Assembly: GCF_014640615.1 (NCBI RefSeq)
Contig: NZ_BMHH01000008.1
Coordinates: 1 to 64,000, forward strand
Length of the DNA stretch: 64,000 nt
Origin: Paramesorhizobium endophyticum
GTDB taxonomy: Bacteria > Pseudomonadota > Alphaproteobacteria > Rhizobiales > Rhizobiaceae
Direction of reading: 5' to 3'
Shown piece by piece: positions 44,902 to 53,315 of this stretch; position 1 is the first letter of the stretch, and each line of letters starts with the position of its first letter. The position numbers were made by a program, and so were the translations under genes. The notes under the pieces are model-generated. The model did no database searches. It saw nothing but the letters and a program-made list of their open reading frames with translations, and had not been told where the DNA came from.

Positions 44902-45177
44902 TCACGCTGCCCTTTGCAGGGCGCCAACCTGTGGCTTTTCTCCGTCACAAACCAGAATGCCGGCGGAACGCACCGCCTCAATAAAATGCTTCCGCGCACG
45001 TCCCGCCAGATCCTCGTTGCCATCATAACTCAAAAGGCACGCAATTATCGCATCGTTCAGCACTCGAGGCTGAAAAAGGAACCAATTTCCCAGAATAAAA
45101 TATTCAGCATCTTTTGTGCTGGAGATGCTGTGATAAACATCAGAAACCTGAACTGCTATAGGTGAATTCCATTTCAT
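44902..45177 (-). CDS. DUF982-like small protein
   Basis: This 91-residue protein resembles DUF982 proteins, which are common and multicopy in Rhizobiaceae: a short N-terminal strand MKWNSPIAVQVSD, a helix with an aromatic centre (DAEYFILGNWF), a central DAIIACLLSYDGNEDLAGRARKHFIEAVRSAGILV. A GGAAG lies 11 bases before the start. The usual G-Pro-REAL-NRWP motif is degenerate, so it may be a divergent copy. The function of the family is unknown. Confidence 0.55.
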   Translation of the reverse strand: MKWNSPIAVQVSDVYHSISSTKDAEYFILGNWFLFQPRVLNDAIIACLLSYDGNEDLAGRARKHFIEAVRSAGILVCDGEKPQVGALQRAA

Positions 45178-45648
45178 CGCATGCTTCCATCAGTATAGTT
45201 TTTATGGTTCGGGCGACACCATAAGCATATTTCGGCTTTAATCCAGAATAGAGTCGTGAATACCCTAAACAAAACTTAATTTGCGAACTAATCTATATTA
45301 TTATTACATTATCCAAGTCCCCTCGCGTACCATTCTGATGACCGACACGCCAAACCCTGTCAAGGCATGCTGGTTGCTCACTTCTTTGTCAAAGGTCGCG
45401 CGCCAGCGCCAATTTGGCTTTAACGGTCTGAGCGGTCGGATGGATGCGCTCGCCAAATTTACAAACAATTCGTTCTGTTTTTAATAGACAGTCGGCGCAC
45501 GATCATGTCCAATGGCGGACGGGATCAGAATTTTCATAAAACACGGCGCCTGCGGCATTTATCCGACCGGTCATGGCCAGTCGCGGCTTCATGAGCCATT
45601 CGCTCTTACGGTGCGGCCAGGTCCGCTGAATTTGGGAGACGTGCAATC
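45178..45648. other. Intergenic region upstream of the cysteine hydrolase
   Basis: About 470 bases, AT-rich on the left. It holds the motif CTGTTTTTAATAGACA at 45475-45490, which recurs before the amidohydrolase gene. No convincing gene is seen on either strand. Confidence 0.4.
45475..45490. promoter_or_regulatory. Shared operator-like motif, copy 1
   Basis: CTGTTTTTAATAGACA, with partial dyad symmetry (CTGT...ACAG), followed by a GTCGGCG stretch, lies 159 bases upstream of the cysteine hydrolase start. It matches the element at 47078 in 15 of 16 positions. Probably a TetR operator or a shared promoter element. Confidence 0.5.
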
Positions 45649-46287
45649 ATGTTTGATGATTACCAGTCCGCAGGCTATGGCGAGATCAGTGTTGGATTCG
45701 GCAGGAAGCCTGCCATTCTTGTTGTCGACTTTCAGAAGTCACATACGTCTCAGGAGTTTCCATTCGGCGGCAAGCCTCTTGCAATGCGCGCGCTCGAAAA
45801 CACACGCAAGCTTCTTGCGGTGGCGCGCCCGCTCAACATACCGGTCGCCATTTGCTTTACGGCCTATCAGAGCGAAAAAGATATGCCCTACTGGAAAATC
45901 CGGCCCGTGCGCGAGAATTACCTGCCTGGCAACAAGGCCATCGAGCTGGAAGAGGAACTGGCCGATCCGACCTATGATCTGATCATCCGCAAGACCGGCC
46001 CCTCAATGTTCTATGAGACCAAAATCGAACCTTTCCTCATCAAGGCAGGCGTCGATACGGTCATCGTGACCGGCGTCAACACGAGTGGCTGCATTCGCGC
46101 CACTGTCATCGACAGTTTCCAGCGCGGTTATCGCACCATCGTTCCTGAGCCCTGCGTCGGCGACGTCGAGGAGGGCCCTCACCGCTACAATTTGCGTGAT
46201 GTCGGCCGCCGCTATGCCGATGTCGTCGAACTGGAGGATGTCCTCAATTATCTGCGCCAGTTGCCAAAGACTGACACGATCGATTAG
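45649..46287 (+). CDS. Isochorismatase-family cysteine hydrolase
   Basis: This 212-residue enzyme has the family catalytic triad: Asp in AILVVDFQKSH (about residue 28), Lys in DLIIRKTGPSMFYET (about 115), and Cys in VIVTGVNTSGCIRATVIDSFQRGY (about 150). The TSGC-R-T-DS pattern is typical of N-carbamoylsarcosine amidase-type amidohydrolases, which release ammonia or carbamoyl from small amides. It converges with the TetR gene, overlapping it by four bases. Together with the amidohydrolase and the polyamine-type transporter it suggests breakdown of an amide-bearing nitrogen compound. Confidence 0.88.
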   Translation: MFDDYQSAGYGEISVGFGRKPAILVVDFQKSHTSQEFPFGGKPLAMRALENTRKLLAVARPLNIPVAICFTAYQSEKDMPYWKIRPVRENYLPGNKAIELEEELADPTYDLIIRKTGPSMFYETKIEPFLIKAGVDTVIVTGVNTSGCIRATVIDSFQRGYRTIVPEPCVGDVEEGPHRYNLRDVGRRYADVVELEDVLNYLRQLPKTDTID

Positions 46288-46925
46288 CCCGGTTCGGCAA
46301 TGCGGCAAAGAATGGATTTCCACAGTTCGACCAGCTTCGCGCCGGCTGTTGCATCCTGATCGAAGCTCTGGTGAACGGCGATCCCGCGCAACACCGACAA
46401 GATAAGATGCAATTGCAGCGTGTCGTCACGTCGTGCCGGGTCAAAGCCTACGAGCAGCGCCACCCGTTCGTCTCGCATATCGACCCAGCGTTTCATCTCT
46501 TCGCGCAGCCTGCGTCCGAGTTCATTGTCCAGGCGGGCAGCCAGCATCAATTCGATCGAAGCGATATATCGCCTGTCGGAGAAGATGTTCTGCCACAGCC
46601 TGTCAATCAGATCGGGCAGGCTGTATCGGACCGTGTCGGGATCGGCGCCAAAAGGGTCGGTCAGTTGCCAATCTTCGTGCAGATGGCGCAACGCCGCAAC
46701 CAGCAAGTCGTTTCGGGCCGGGAACTGATGGGTGAGCGCCCCGCGCGAAACTTCGGCCCTTTCCGCAATCATCGTTGTGGAAATTCGCTCATGCCCGACT
46801 TCCGCCAGCGCTTCGAGCGTCGCCTCGCAAATCCGCTTCCTCGTGGAGGCTGACCGTTCGGCCTGCGTCTTGCGGCGCGCAACAGATACGGTTCGATTTC
46901 TGGCAGGCGAAGCGGATCTGGTCAT
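46284..46925 (-). CDS. TetR-family regulator
   Basis: This 213-residue protein has a TetR HTH (ATLEALAEVGHERISTTMIAERAEVSRGALTHQFPARNDLLVAAL, about 34-78) with a basic N-terminus, and an all-helical ligand domain. It is divergent from the amidohydrolase/ABC operon and convergent with the cysteine hydrolase. Matching operator-like motifs occur upstream of both target genes (45475 and 47078), so it probably represses both. Confidence 0.9.
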   Translation of the reverse strand: MTRSASPARNRTVSVARRKTQAERSASTRKRICEATLEALAEVGHERISTTMIAERAEVSRGALTHQFPARNDLLVAALRHLHEDWQLTDPFGADPDTVRYSLPDLIDRLWQNIFSDRRYIASIELMLAARLDNELGRRLREEMKRWVDMRDERVALLVGFDPARRDDTLQLHLILSVLRGIAVHQSFDQDATAGAKLVELWKSILCRIAEPG

Positions 46926-47077
46926 GGGAAGGCGTCTCTACAGATTGGCTCGGGTTGAAAGCAAGGCGTATTTTATCCAGAAACCGAGCGCATGCAAGGC
47001 AACGATACATTCCTATGCGCCGGAAAATATCGATAAAACAAACATTTGCTGGCTCTCTCTAAAAGATACAGACCATC

Positions 47078-47093
47078 CTGTTTTTTATAGACA
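47078..47093. promoter_or_regulatory. Shared operator-like motif, copy 2
   Basis: CTGTTTTTTATAGACA, followed by CCGGCG, lies 86 bases upstream of the amidohydrolase start and 153 bases from the divergent TetR start. It is nearly identical to the 45475 element, including the CGGCG tail. Confidence 0.5.
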
Positions 47094-47163
47094 CCGGCGG
47101 GAAATCATGCAGAATGAACGAAAGATAAACGCCGACGAACGGCGCAGAATGGGGAATGCAAGC

Positions 47164-48396
47164 ATGAACAATTATGTGTTTTTCGGCGGCCGGATTCTGG
47201 ATGTGGACGAAGGCGTCCTCAAGGATGGACTGGAAGTTCTGGTAGAGGGTGAGCGCATCACGCGCGTCAGCCAGCAGGCCATTGAGATGCCGGACGCCAC
47301 GCGCATTGATCTGGGCGGACGCACGCTGATGCCTGGACTTGTCGATGCCCATGTCCATGTCGTCGCCACGCTTGTGGATCTTTCCCAGAACGCCGCATTG
47401 CCGACATCGCTTATTGCCTTGCGCAGCGCCGGCATTATGCACGACATGCTCATGCGCGGTTTCACCACCGTGCGCGATCTTGCCGGAGCCGACCTTGGGC
47501 TGAAACTTGCGATCGAAGAAGGTACGATTCAGGCACCGCGCCTGGTGATCTGCGGCAAAGCGCTCAGCCAGACCGTCGGCCATGGCGACTATCGCGCCCG
47601 CTATGATAATCGCCCCCTGCATGAAGCGCGCCTTGGCGGTCTTGCCCGCCTTGCAGACGGCGTCGACGCGGTTCGGCGAGCGGCGCGCGAAGAGATCAAG
47701 AATGGCGCTCAATTCATCAAGATCATGGCCAATGGCGGCGTGGCTTCGCCCAACGATCCCATCCACGTCCTGCAATATTCGCGCGATGAAATCCGCGCCA
47801 TCGTCGAGGAGGCGGAGAATTATGGTCTCTATGTCGCCGCGCACACCTATTCCGATGCTTCCATTCGTCGGGCCGTTGAATGCGGCGTGAGGTCGCTTGA
47901 ACACTGCAATCTCATAACAGCTGAGACCGCTCGCCTGGCAGCTGAAGCTGGCGCGATCGCCTGTCCAACCCTGGTCGCCTATGAGGGATTGGCGCTCGAA
48001 GGCGCCGCCTTCGGCCTCAACCCGGATTCGCAAGCCAAAATCGATACGGTTCGCCGTGGAGGCCTGGAATCGCTCGCCATCATGCGGGATGCCGGCTTGC
48101 CAATGGCTTTCGGCTCCGACCTCCTCGGACAACTACACAAATATCAGTCGATGGAGTTCTCGCTGCGCACCAGGGTATTGCCGAACAGCGATGTGCTCCA
48201 TTCGGCAACCCGGGTTTCGGCGCAGCTTTGCGGAATGGAAAATGAGATCGGGGTCATTGCGCCCGGCGCCTATGCCGATCTCCTGATCATTGATGGCAAC
48301 CCGCTCGATGACATCACTACGTTGGAGCGCCATGATCAGTGTCTGGCCGCCGTCATGAAGGGTGGGGTTTTCCACAAAAACACCATCACGGGGTAA
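47164..48396 (+). CDS. Metal-dependent amidohydrolase (imidazolonepropionase/prolidase-like)
   Basis: This 410-residue TIM-barrel hydrolase has the metal motif LVDAHVHVV, a carboxylated-Lys candidate in QFIKIMANGGVASP, His in YVAAHTYSD and SLEHCNLI, and the catalytic Asp in MAFGSDLLGQLH, ending with the typical APGAYADLLIIDGNPL. Members of this branch hydrolyse cyclic amides, dipeptides or carbamates. ATG 47164 follows GGGGAATGC. The next gene, an ABC permease, starts 5 bases downstream. The substrate is unknown. Confidence 0.88.
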   Translation: MNNYVFFGGRILDVDEGVLKDGLEVLVEGERITRVSQQAIEMPDATRIDLGGRTLMPGLVDAHVHVVATLVDLSQNAALPTSLIALRSAGIMHDMLMRGFTTVRDLAGADLGLKLAIEEGTIQAPRLVICGKALSQTVGHGDYRARYDNRPLHEARLGGLARLADGVDAVRRAAREEIKNGAQFIKIMANGGVASPNDPIHVLQYSRDEIRAIVEEAENYGLYVAAHTYSDASIRRAVECGVRSLEHCNLITAETARLAAEAGAIACPTLVAYEGLALEGAAFGLNPDSQAKIDTVRRGGLESLAIMRDAGLPMAFGSDLLGQLHKYQSMEFSLRTRVLPNSDVLHSATRVSAQLCGMENEIGVIAPGAYADLLIIDGNPLDDITTLERHDQCLAAVMKGGVFHKNTITG

Positions 48397-48401
48397 CCGC
48401 C

Positions 48402-49226
48402 ATGATCCGGGGCAATTCTCTTTCCGAGCGCCTTGGACGATTGGGAACCGCAGCTGTCATCGCGACTGGCCTGGCGCTGATGCTCCTGCCGCTGGTCTTG
48501 GTTTTCTGGCTGTCCATCATCTCGAACGAGATCCTCTCGCTTCCCGTCGAGGGCTATTCGTTACACTGGTTCTCGGAGGCTTTCCGTCAGCCGCAATTCC
48601 TGAGCGGTTTTTTGCTTTCGGTCGCGGTTGCCGCCTTTGCAATGCTTGCAGGGCTTTTGGTATCGGTGCCCGCCGCAATCGTCATCATTCGCCGGCAATT
48701 CACCGGACGTGGCGCGCTGATCCAGCTTCTCATGTCACCACTGACCGTCCCTGCCATCGTCATCGGGGCAGCGCTTTACGTGACCGTGGTCGAGATAGAG
48801 ATTGCGTCGGGACTGCCATTGACCGGTTCAACCGTGGTTTTCGTTGCAGGCCACGTCCTTTTAACCATCCCCTGGTGCATAAGATTGCTGCTTGCCTCGC
48901 TCGAAGGCGTCAACCTTACCATCGAGGAGGCCGCGGCCTCGCTTGGCGCGCGTCCGGCGAGCGTGGTCTGGCTTGTGACCCTGCCGCTCATCCGACCCGG
49001 AATCTTCGCGGCCGCCGTATTCTCCTTCGTCGTCAGCTTCGGCAATCTTGAGGTTTCGATCTTCCTGTCGAGTCCGGGCCAGGTCACCCTTCCCGTCGCT
49101 ATGATGCAATATCTGGAATGGAAGATTGACCCAACCATTGCAGCCGTATCGTTGCTGCAGGTGGTCTTCGTGGCGTTGATGCTGGTTCTCTCCAACCGCT
49201 TTGTCAATATTTCGAGGATGGTCTGA
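48402..49226 (+). CDS. ABC transporter permease, PotC type
   Basis: This 274-residue inner-membrane protein has six hydrophobic segments and the spermidine/putrescine-type features: the N-terminal LMLLPLVLVFWLSI, GYSLHWFSEAFRQPQF, and the EAA loop IEEAAASLGARPASVVWLVTLPLIRPG. It follows the amidohydrolase by 5 bases and overlaps the ATPase gene by TGATG. The partner permease lies three genes further on, an unusual split order. Confidence 0.9.
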   Translation: MIRGNSLSERLGRLGTAAVIATGLALMLLPLVLVFWLSIISNEILSLPVEGYSLHWFSEAFRQPQFLSGFLLSVAVAAFAMLAGLLVSVPAAIVIIRRQFTGRGALIQLLMSPLTVPAIVIGAALYVTVVEIEIASGLPLTGSTVVFVAGHVLLTIPWCIRLLLASLEGVNLTIEEAAASLGARPASVVWLVTLPLIRPGIFAAAVFSFVVSFGNLEVSIFLSSPGQVTLPVAMMQYLEWKIDPTIAAVSLLQVVFVALMLVLSNRFVNISRMV

Positions 49227-50281
49227 TGGCAGATGTCGAAATCACGGGATTGACGAAGACTTATGGGCCGTTTCGCGCCGTTTCCAACCTGACGCTGCAG
49301 GTAAACGAAGGCGAGTTCATGATCTTCCTCGGCCCCTCGGGCTGCGGCAAGACCACGACGCTGCGAATGCTTGCCGGCTTTATCGCGCCGGACACAGGAA
49401 GCCTCCGGCTCGGCGCGAAAGATATCACCCATGAACCTCCATACCGCCGCAACATCGGCCTGGTGTTCCAGAATTATGCGCTCTTCCCGCATCTCAATAT
49501 CTTCGAAAACGTCGCATTCGGGTTGCGGCGGCGAAAAATTGCCGAGCCGGAACTGAAAAGCCGCGTGGCCGCCGCGCTTGACCTCGTGGACCTGCCGCAT
49601 CTGGCGGACCGCTTGCCTAAACAATTGTCGGGCGGCCAGCAGCAGCGTGTAGCGATTGCGCGGGCCATCGCTATCCGGCCCGACATTCTGTTGCTCGACG
49701 AACCGCTGTCCAATCTCGATGCGCGGTTGCGGCTCCAGGTCCGCGACGAATTGCGCAGCCTGCAAAAATCATTGGGCATTACGACGATCATGGTGACCCA
49801 TGATCAGGAGGAAGCGATGTCTGTTGGAGATCGCCTCGTTTTGATGCGCGCCGGCGAGATCGAACAGGTCGGCACGGCAAAAGAGCTTTACAACCAGCCT
49901 GTCAACCGCTTTGTCGCCGATTTCATCGGCCGCACCAATTTCATTCAGGGAAAAGGATCTGGCCGCGGGCTCTTTACCACACCAGGCGGTGTCGAGCTCA
50001 CCACATCCCATTATCAGCCTGATGCGACCGAGGCGCTCATCCGGCCCGAGGCTCTCCGCCTCAGCCGCGTGACCGTCCCTTCGGCGCCAAATAATCTGGC
50101 TGTACGCATAGTGAATTCCGTCTTCCTTGGCGGAATGGTCGAGGTCGGGCTTGTCTTGGCCGATGGCCAACATCTGACCGCGGTGACCTCACCGCGGGAA
50201 CTCACGGAGGCGGGGATAGAACTTGTCCCCGGCAGCTCGGTAATGATCAGCATCGCGTCCACCGACGTCGTGTTGCTGTAA
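49226..50281 (+). CDS. ABC transporter ATP-binding protein, PotA type
   Basis: This 351-residue ATPase has Walker A GPSGCGKTT, the Q-loop LVFQNYALFPHLNIFENV, signature LSGGQQQR, Walker [17 protein letters not shown] and a C-terminal TOBE regulatory domain (about 270-350). The sequence is of the PotA/FbpC group that imports polyamines, ferric iron or small organic acids. It sits between the first permease and the binding-protein gene. Confidence 0.94.
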   Translation: MADVEITGLTKTYGPFRAVSNLTLQVNEGEFMIFLGPSGCGKTTTLRMLAGFIAPDTGSLRLGAKDITHEPPYRRNIGLVFQNYALFPHLNIFENVAFGLRRRKIAEPELKSRVAAALDLVDLPHLADRLPKQLSGGQQQRVAIARAIAIRPDILLLDEPLSNLDARLRLQVRDELRSLQKSLGITTIMVTHDQEEAMSVGDRLVLMRAGEIEQVGTAKELYNQPVNRFVADFIGRTNFIQGKGSGRGLFTTPGGVELTTSHYQPDATEALIRPEALRLSRVTVPSAPNNLAVRIVNSVFLGGMVEVGLVLADGQHLTAVTSPRELTEAGIELVPGSSVMISIASTDVVLL

Positions 50282-50371
50282 CCGGCACTTGCCGAACCCG
50301 GCGTAAGTTCGGGAGGCAAGGGGAACGCAATCCATAACGGGAATGCAACAACCAACAATGGGAAAATCGAC

Positions 50372-51406
50372 ATGAACAGGATTAACAGACGGGACTTTGG
50401 TATCCTCACAGGCGGCCTAGTGGCTTCGGCCATGCTGCCTGCAGCCGCGCGGGCGGCGGGCCGGCTCGTCGTCGGAACATGGGGCGGAGACTATCAAAAC
50501 CTTCAGCAGATCAATATCGCCGATGGCGCCCTGAAGCAAAACGGGCTTCAGGTGATCTACGATCCGGCAAATGATACGGTACGCAAGGCCAAGCTGCTGG
50601 CCGAGCGCCGTCTGCCGCGCGGGTCGATGGATATCGCCTGCCTCACCCGGCAAGGCAGCTATGAAATGTTTGCACACGGGCTTGTCGAAGCGCTGGATGA
50701 AATCAAGGTTCCCAATCTCGGCAAGGTTCTACCATTCATTCGCACGGAATATGGGATACCGCATATCTATACGGGCCGGGTCATTCTCTATAATCCAAAA
50801 ATGGTGAACCCGGCGCCGACGTCCTACGCCGATTTGTGGAACCCTGAATATGCCGGGCGGATTGGGGTCATCGATATCCAGTACCAGACCACCATTGAGT
50901 CGGCGGCGATGATCGCCGGAGGCGGCCCTTCGAACTATGAGCCGGGTAAGGCCAAGCTTCTGGAACTGAAAAAACAGGGCGTAAAGATTTATCCGACCAA
51001 CGAAGCCATGGCGCAGGCGCTCAAATCAGGCGAGGTCGTCATGTGCATCATGTGGAATGCCCGCGGCTACATGTGGAAGAAGGCGGGCCTCGATATCGAC
51101 ATCGCGGTTCCGAAAGAAGGCATTGCGCTTTACCTGTCCGATATGTGCGTGCCAAAGAACGCTCCGAACAAGGATGCTGCGTATCGCTATCTCAACGCCA
51201 TGCTCGAACAGGCGCCCCAGATGGCGTTCGCCGCGCAGATGGGATATGCGCCGACCAATTCCGAAGTCAAGCTGGATCCAGATCTCGCATCGAAGGTCGA
51301 TTATACGCCTGAACAGCGTGAGAAATTCCTGCTGCCTGATCTTGGCTATCTGGCCAAGGCGGATGCCGGTCTCCAGGATTGGTGGAACAAGGTTTTCAAG
51401 GCCTGA
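50372..51406 (+). CDS. ABC transporter substrate-binding protein, PotD-like, Tat-exported
   Basis: This 344-residue periplasmic protein has a twin-arginine signal (RINRRDFGILTGGLVASAMLPAAARA, cleavage near residue 29), unusual among the binding proteins here. The PotD-type core includes VVGTWGGDYQN, HIYTGRVILYNPKMV, SYADLWNPEYAGRIGVIDIQ and EVVMCIMWNARGYMWKKAGLDIDIAVPKEG. Tat export suggests folding before export, perhaps with its ligand or cofactor. A hairpin follows within 12 bases of the stop codon. Confidence 0.9.
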   Translation: MNRINRRDFGILTGGLVASAMLPAAARAAGRLVVGTWGGDYQNLQQINIADGALKQNGLQVIYDPANDTVRKAKLLAERRLPRGSMDIACLTRQGSYEMFAHGLVEALDEIKVPNLGKVLPFIRTEYGIPHIYTGRVILYNPKMVNPAPTSYADLWNPEYAGRIGVIDIQYQTTIESAAMIAGGGPSNYEPGKAKLLELKKQGVKIYPTNEAMAQALKSGEVVMCIMWNARGYMWKKAGLDIDIAVPKEGIALYLSDMCVPKNAPNKDAAYRYLNAMLEQAPQMAFAAQMGYAPTNSEVKLDPDLASKVDYTPEQREKFLLPDLGYLAKADAGLQDWWNKVFKA

Positions 51407-51417
51407 TCCTGCAAAAA

Positions 51418-51446
51418 CGCCTGCCCGCGACAGTGCCGGGCGGGCG
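51418..51446 (+). promoter_or_regulatory. Hairpin between binding-protein and second permease genes
   Basis: A 10-bp inverted repeat (CGCCTGCCCG against CGGGCGGGCG, one mismatch) with a 9-base loop lies just after the binding-protein stop. It lacks a T-run, so it is unlikely to be a full terminator. Confidence 0.6.
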
Positions 51447-51474
51447 GCCATCCGAATTCGTCCGAGGCCGACCG

Positions 51475-52317
51475 ATGCAACAACGATCCCTCACCGCCGC
51501 AACCCTTCTCATGCCCGCCACCGGGCTCGTCATCGTTTTCATGGCACTGCCGCTGCTCTATCTCCTGCGCTACAGCTTCAATGATTTCGTGCCGGGCGAA
51601 TTCATGGTGCAGGGCTTCACGCTCGCAAACTACGCTGCTTTCTTTTCAGACCATTATTACCTGTCGGGAATGGCCACGACATTGGTGATGGCGGGTTCGG
51701 TTACTGCGCTCTGCATCGTGCTGGCCCTGCCCTTGGCCAATTGGGTTGCACGGCAGAGCGGCACGCTCAAGACGTTGCTGCTCATGGCGATCATCCTGCC
51801 GCTGTTCATATCGAATGCCGTGCGCGCCGCTGGCTGGATGGTGGCTTTCGGCCAGACGGGCGTCCTGAACTATGCACTCGTCAAACTGGGCATTGTTTCG
51901 GCGCCCTTGACGATCATGCACACGCCGCTCGCCGTTTTCATTGGCATTACGGCTGTCAATCTTCCCTATGTCGTCCTTACCTTGCAAAGCATTTTCGAGG
52001 GGCTGGACGAGAATATCGACTACGCAGCGGCCAGCCTTGGCGCACCACCGCTACAGGCATTCATGCTGGTTCGCCTGCCGCAAATCATGCCGGGGCTGCT
52101 TGCCGCATCCGTCCTATCGTTCATCCTCGCCATGAATGCCTACGCGACGCCGGTCCTGCTCGGCGGCCCCTCTTTCCGCATGATGGCGCCGATGATCGTG
52201 ACCGAAATCCTGAGCAAGGCAAACTGGCCGCTTGGCGCAGCGCTCGCCTTCATTCTTCTCAGCGTCACGATAACGATTTCGGTGGCCGCCGGACTGTTCA
52301 TCCGACGCCGTTACTAA
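51475..52317 (+). CDS. ABC transporter permease, PotB type
   Basis: This 280-residue inner-membrane protein has six hydrophobic segments, LIVFMALPLLYLLRYSFNDF near the N-terminus, and the EAA loop IDYAAASLGAPPLQAFMLVRLPQIMPG. It pairs with the PotC-type permease at 48402. The ATG at 51475 is preferred over upstream in-frame starts that overlap the binding-protein gene. It converges with the HMG-CoA lyase gene. Confidence 0.88.
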   Translation: MQQRSLTAATLLMPATGLVIVFMALPLLYLLRYSFNDFVPGEFMVQGFTLANYAAFFSDHYYLSGMATTLVMAGSVTALCIVLALPLANWVARQSGTLKTLLLMAIILPLFISNAVRAAGWMVAFGQTGVLNYALVKLGIVSAPLTIMHTPLAVFIGITAVNLPYVVLTLQSIFEGLDENIDYAAASLGAPPLQAFMLVRLPQIMPGLLAASVLSFILAMNAYATPVLLGGPSFRMMAPMIVTEILSKANWPLGAALAFILLSVTITISVAAGLFIRRRY

Positions 52318-52421
52318 ACGACAGCCCGCCTGTATTGGTAATGACCATGATGGGCTGTGATGGCATCGTTTCACCGGCCGAACAATAGATGTCCTTGCCC
52401 AGTCGCTTCTCAATTTCGCGG

Positions 52422-53315
52422 TCATAAGGCGCCATCAAGGATTTTTGAAATCGGCGAGACGGGATCGCGACCAAGCTTTTGGGCGGTTTCGACCGCCACA
52501 TGAGCGAGTTTTTGCAGATCGACGCCGGTCGGGATACCCATGCCCTCGAGCATGAAGACGAGTTCTTCGGTGGCAACGTTTCCGGTTGCGCCCTTCGCAT
52601 AAGGGCAGCCGCCCAGCCCGCCAACCGAAGAATCAAAGACGGTCACCCCCTCTTCCAGGCAGGCGAAGATGTTAGCCAGCGCCTGGCCGTACGTGTTGTG
52701 CTCGTGAAGCGCGATTGCCGTCATCGGGACTTCCCCTGCAACAGCTCTCACCATGGCGGCCGCCGCCTTCGGAGTCCCGATCCCGATCGTGTCGCCGAGC
52801 GAGATTTCATAGCACCCCATCGCGTGAAGGCGGCGTGCAACGCTGACGACGGAAGAAAGCGGCACCTGACCTTCATAAGGGCAGCCAAGGACGCAGGACA
52901 CGTAGCCACGGACGCGCATGCCGGCTTCGCGTGCGCCTTCGAACACGGGCATGAAGCGTTCAAAGCTTTCGATGATCGAGCAGTTGATATTCTTCTGCGA
53001 AAAGCTTTCGGATGCGGATGCGAAGATCGCGATTTCCTCAGCGCCCGCCTCACGGGCGGCCTCGAATCCTCTCAGGTTCGGAACGAGCACAGGCAGGCTG
53101 ATGCCGTCGCGGTGGCCCAGCATCGTCAGCACTTCCGCAGAATGTGCCATCTGCGGCACCCATTTCGGCGAAATGAAACTGCCGGCTTCAATTGTTCTAA
53201 GACCGGCGCCGATCAGGCCTTCAATCATCTGCACGCGGTCCGCGACGCCAAGCGACCGCGATTCGTTCTGCAGTCCGTCGCGCGGGCCAACCTCGACCAG
53301 TCGAACACTATCCAT
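52422..53315 (-). CDS. mvaB: Hydroxymethylglutaryl-CoA lyase
   Basis: This 297-residue TIM-barrel enzyme cleaves HMG-CoA to acetyl-CoA and acetoacetate. It shows the family features RLVEVGPRDGLQNE (metal-binding Asp), GSFISPKWVPQMA, GYVSCVLGCPYEG, EISLGDTIGIGTP, ALHEHNTYGQALAN (metal-binding His pair) and the active-site loop SVGGLGGCPYAKGATGN. The start at 53315 follows GGAGG. It overlaps the end of the MocR-type gene by 8 bases and is probably cotranscribed with it. In the mevalonate pathway it takes the product of the reductase encoded at 54823. Confidence 0.93.
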   Translation of the reverse strand: MDSVRLVEVGPRDGLQNESRSLGVADRVQMIEGLIGAGLRTIEAGSFISPKWVPQMAHSAEVLTMLGHRDGISLPVLVPNLRGFEAAREAGAEEIAIFASASESFSQKNINCSIIESFERFMPVFEGAREAGMRVRGYVSCVLGCPYEGQVPLSSVVSVARRLHAMGCYEISLGDTIGIGTPKAAAAMVRAVAGEVPMTAIALHEHNTYGQALANIFACLEEGVTVFDSSVGGLGGCPYAKGATGNVATEELVFMLEGMGIPTGVDLQKLAHVAVETAQKLGRDPVSPISKILDGAL

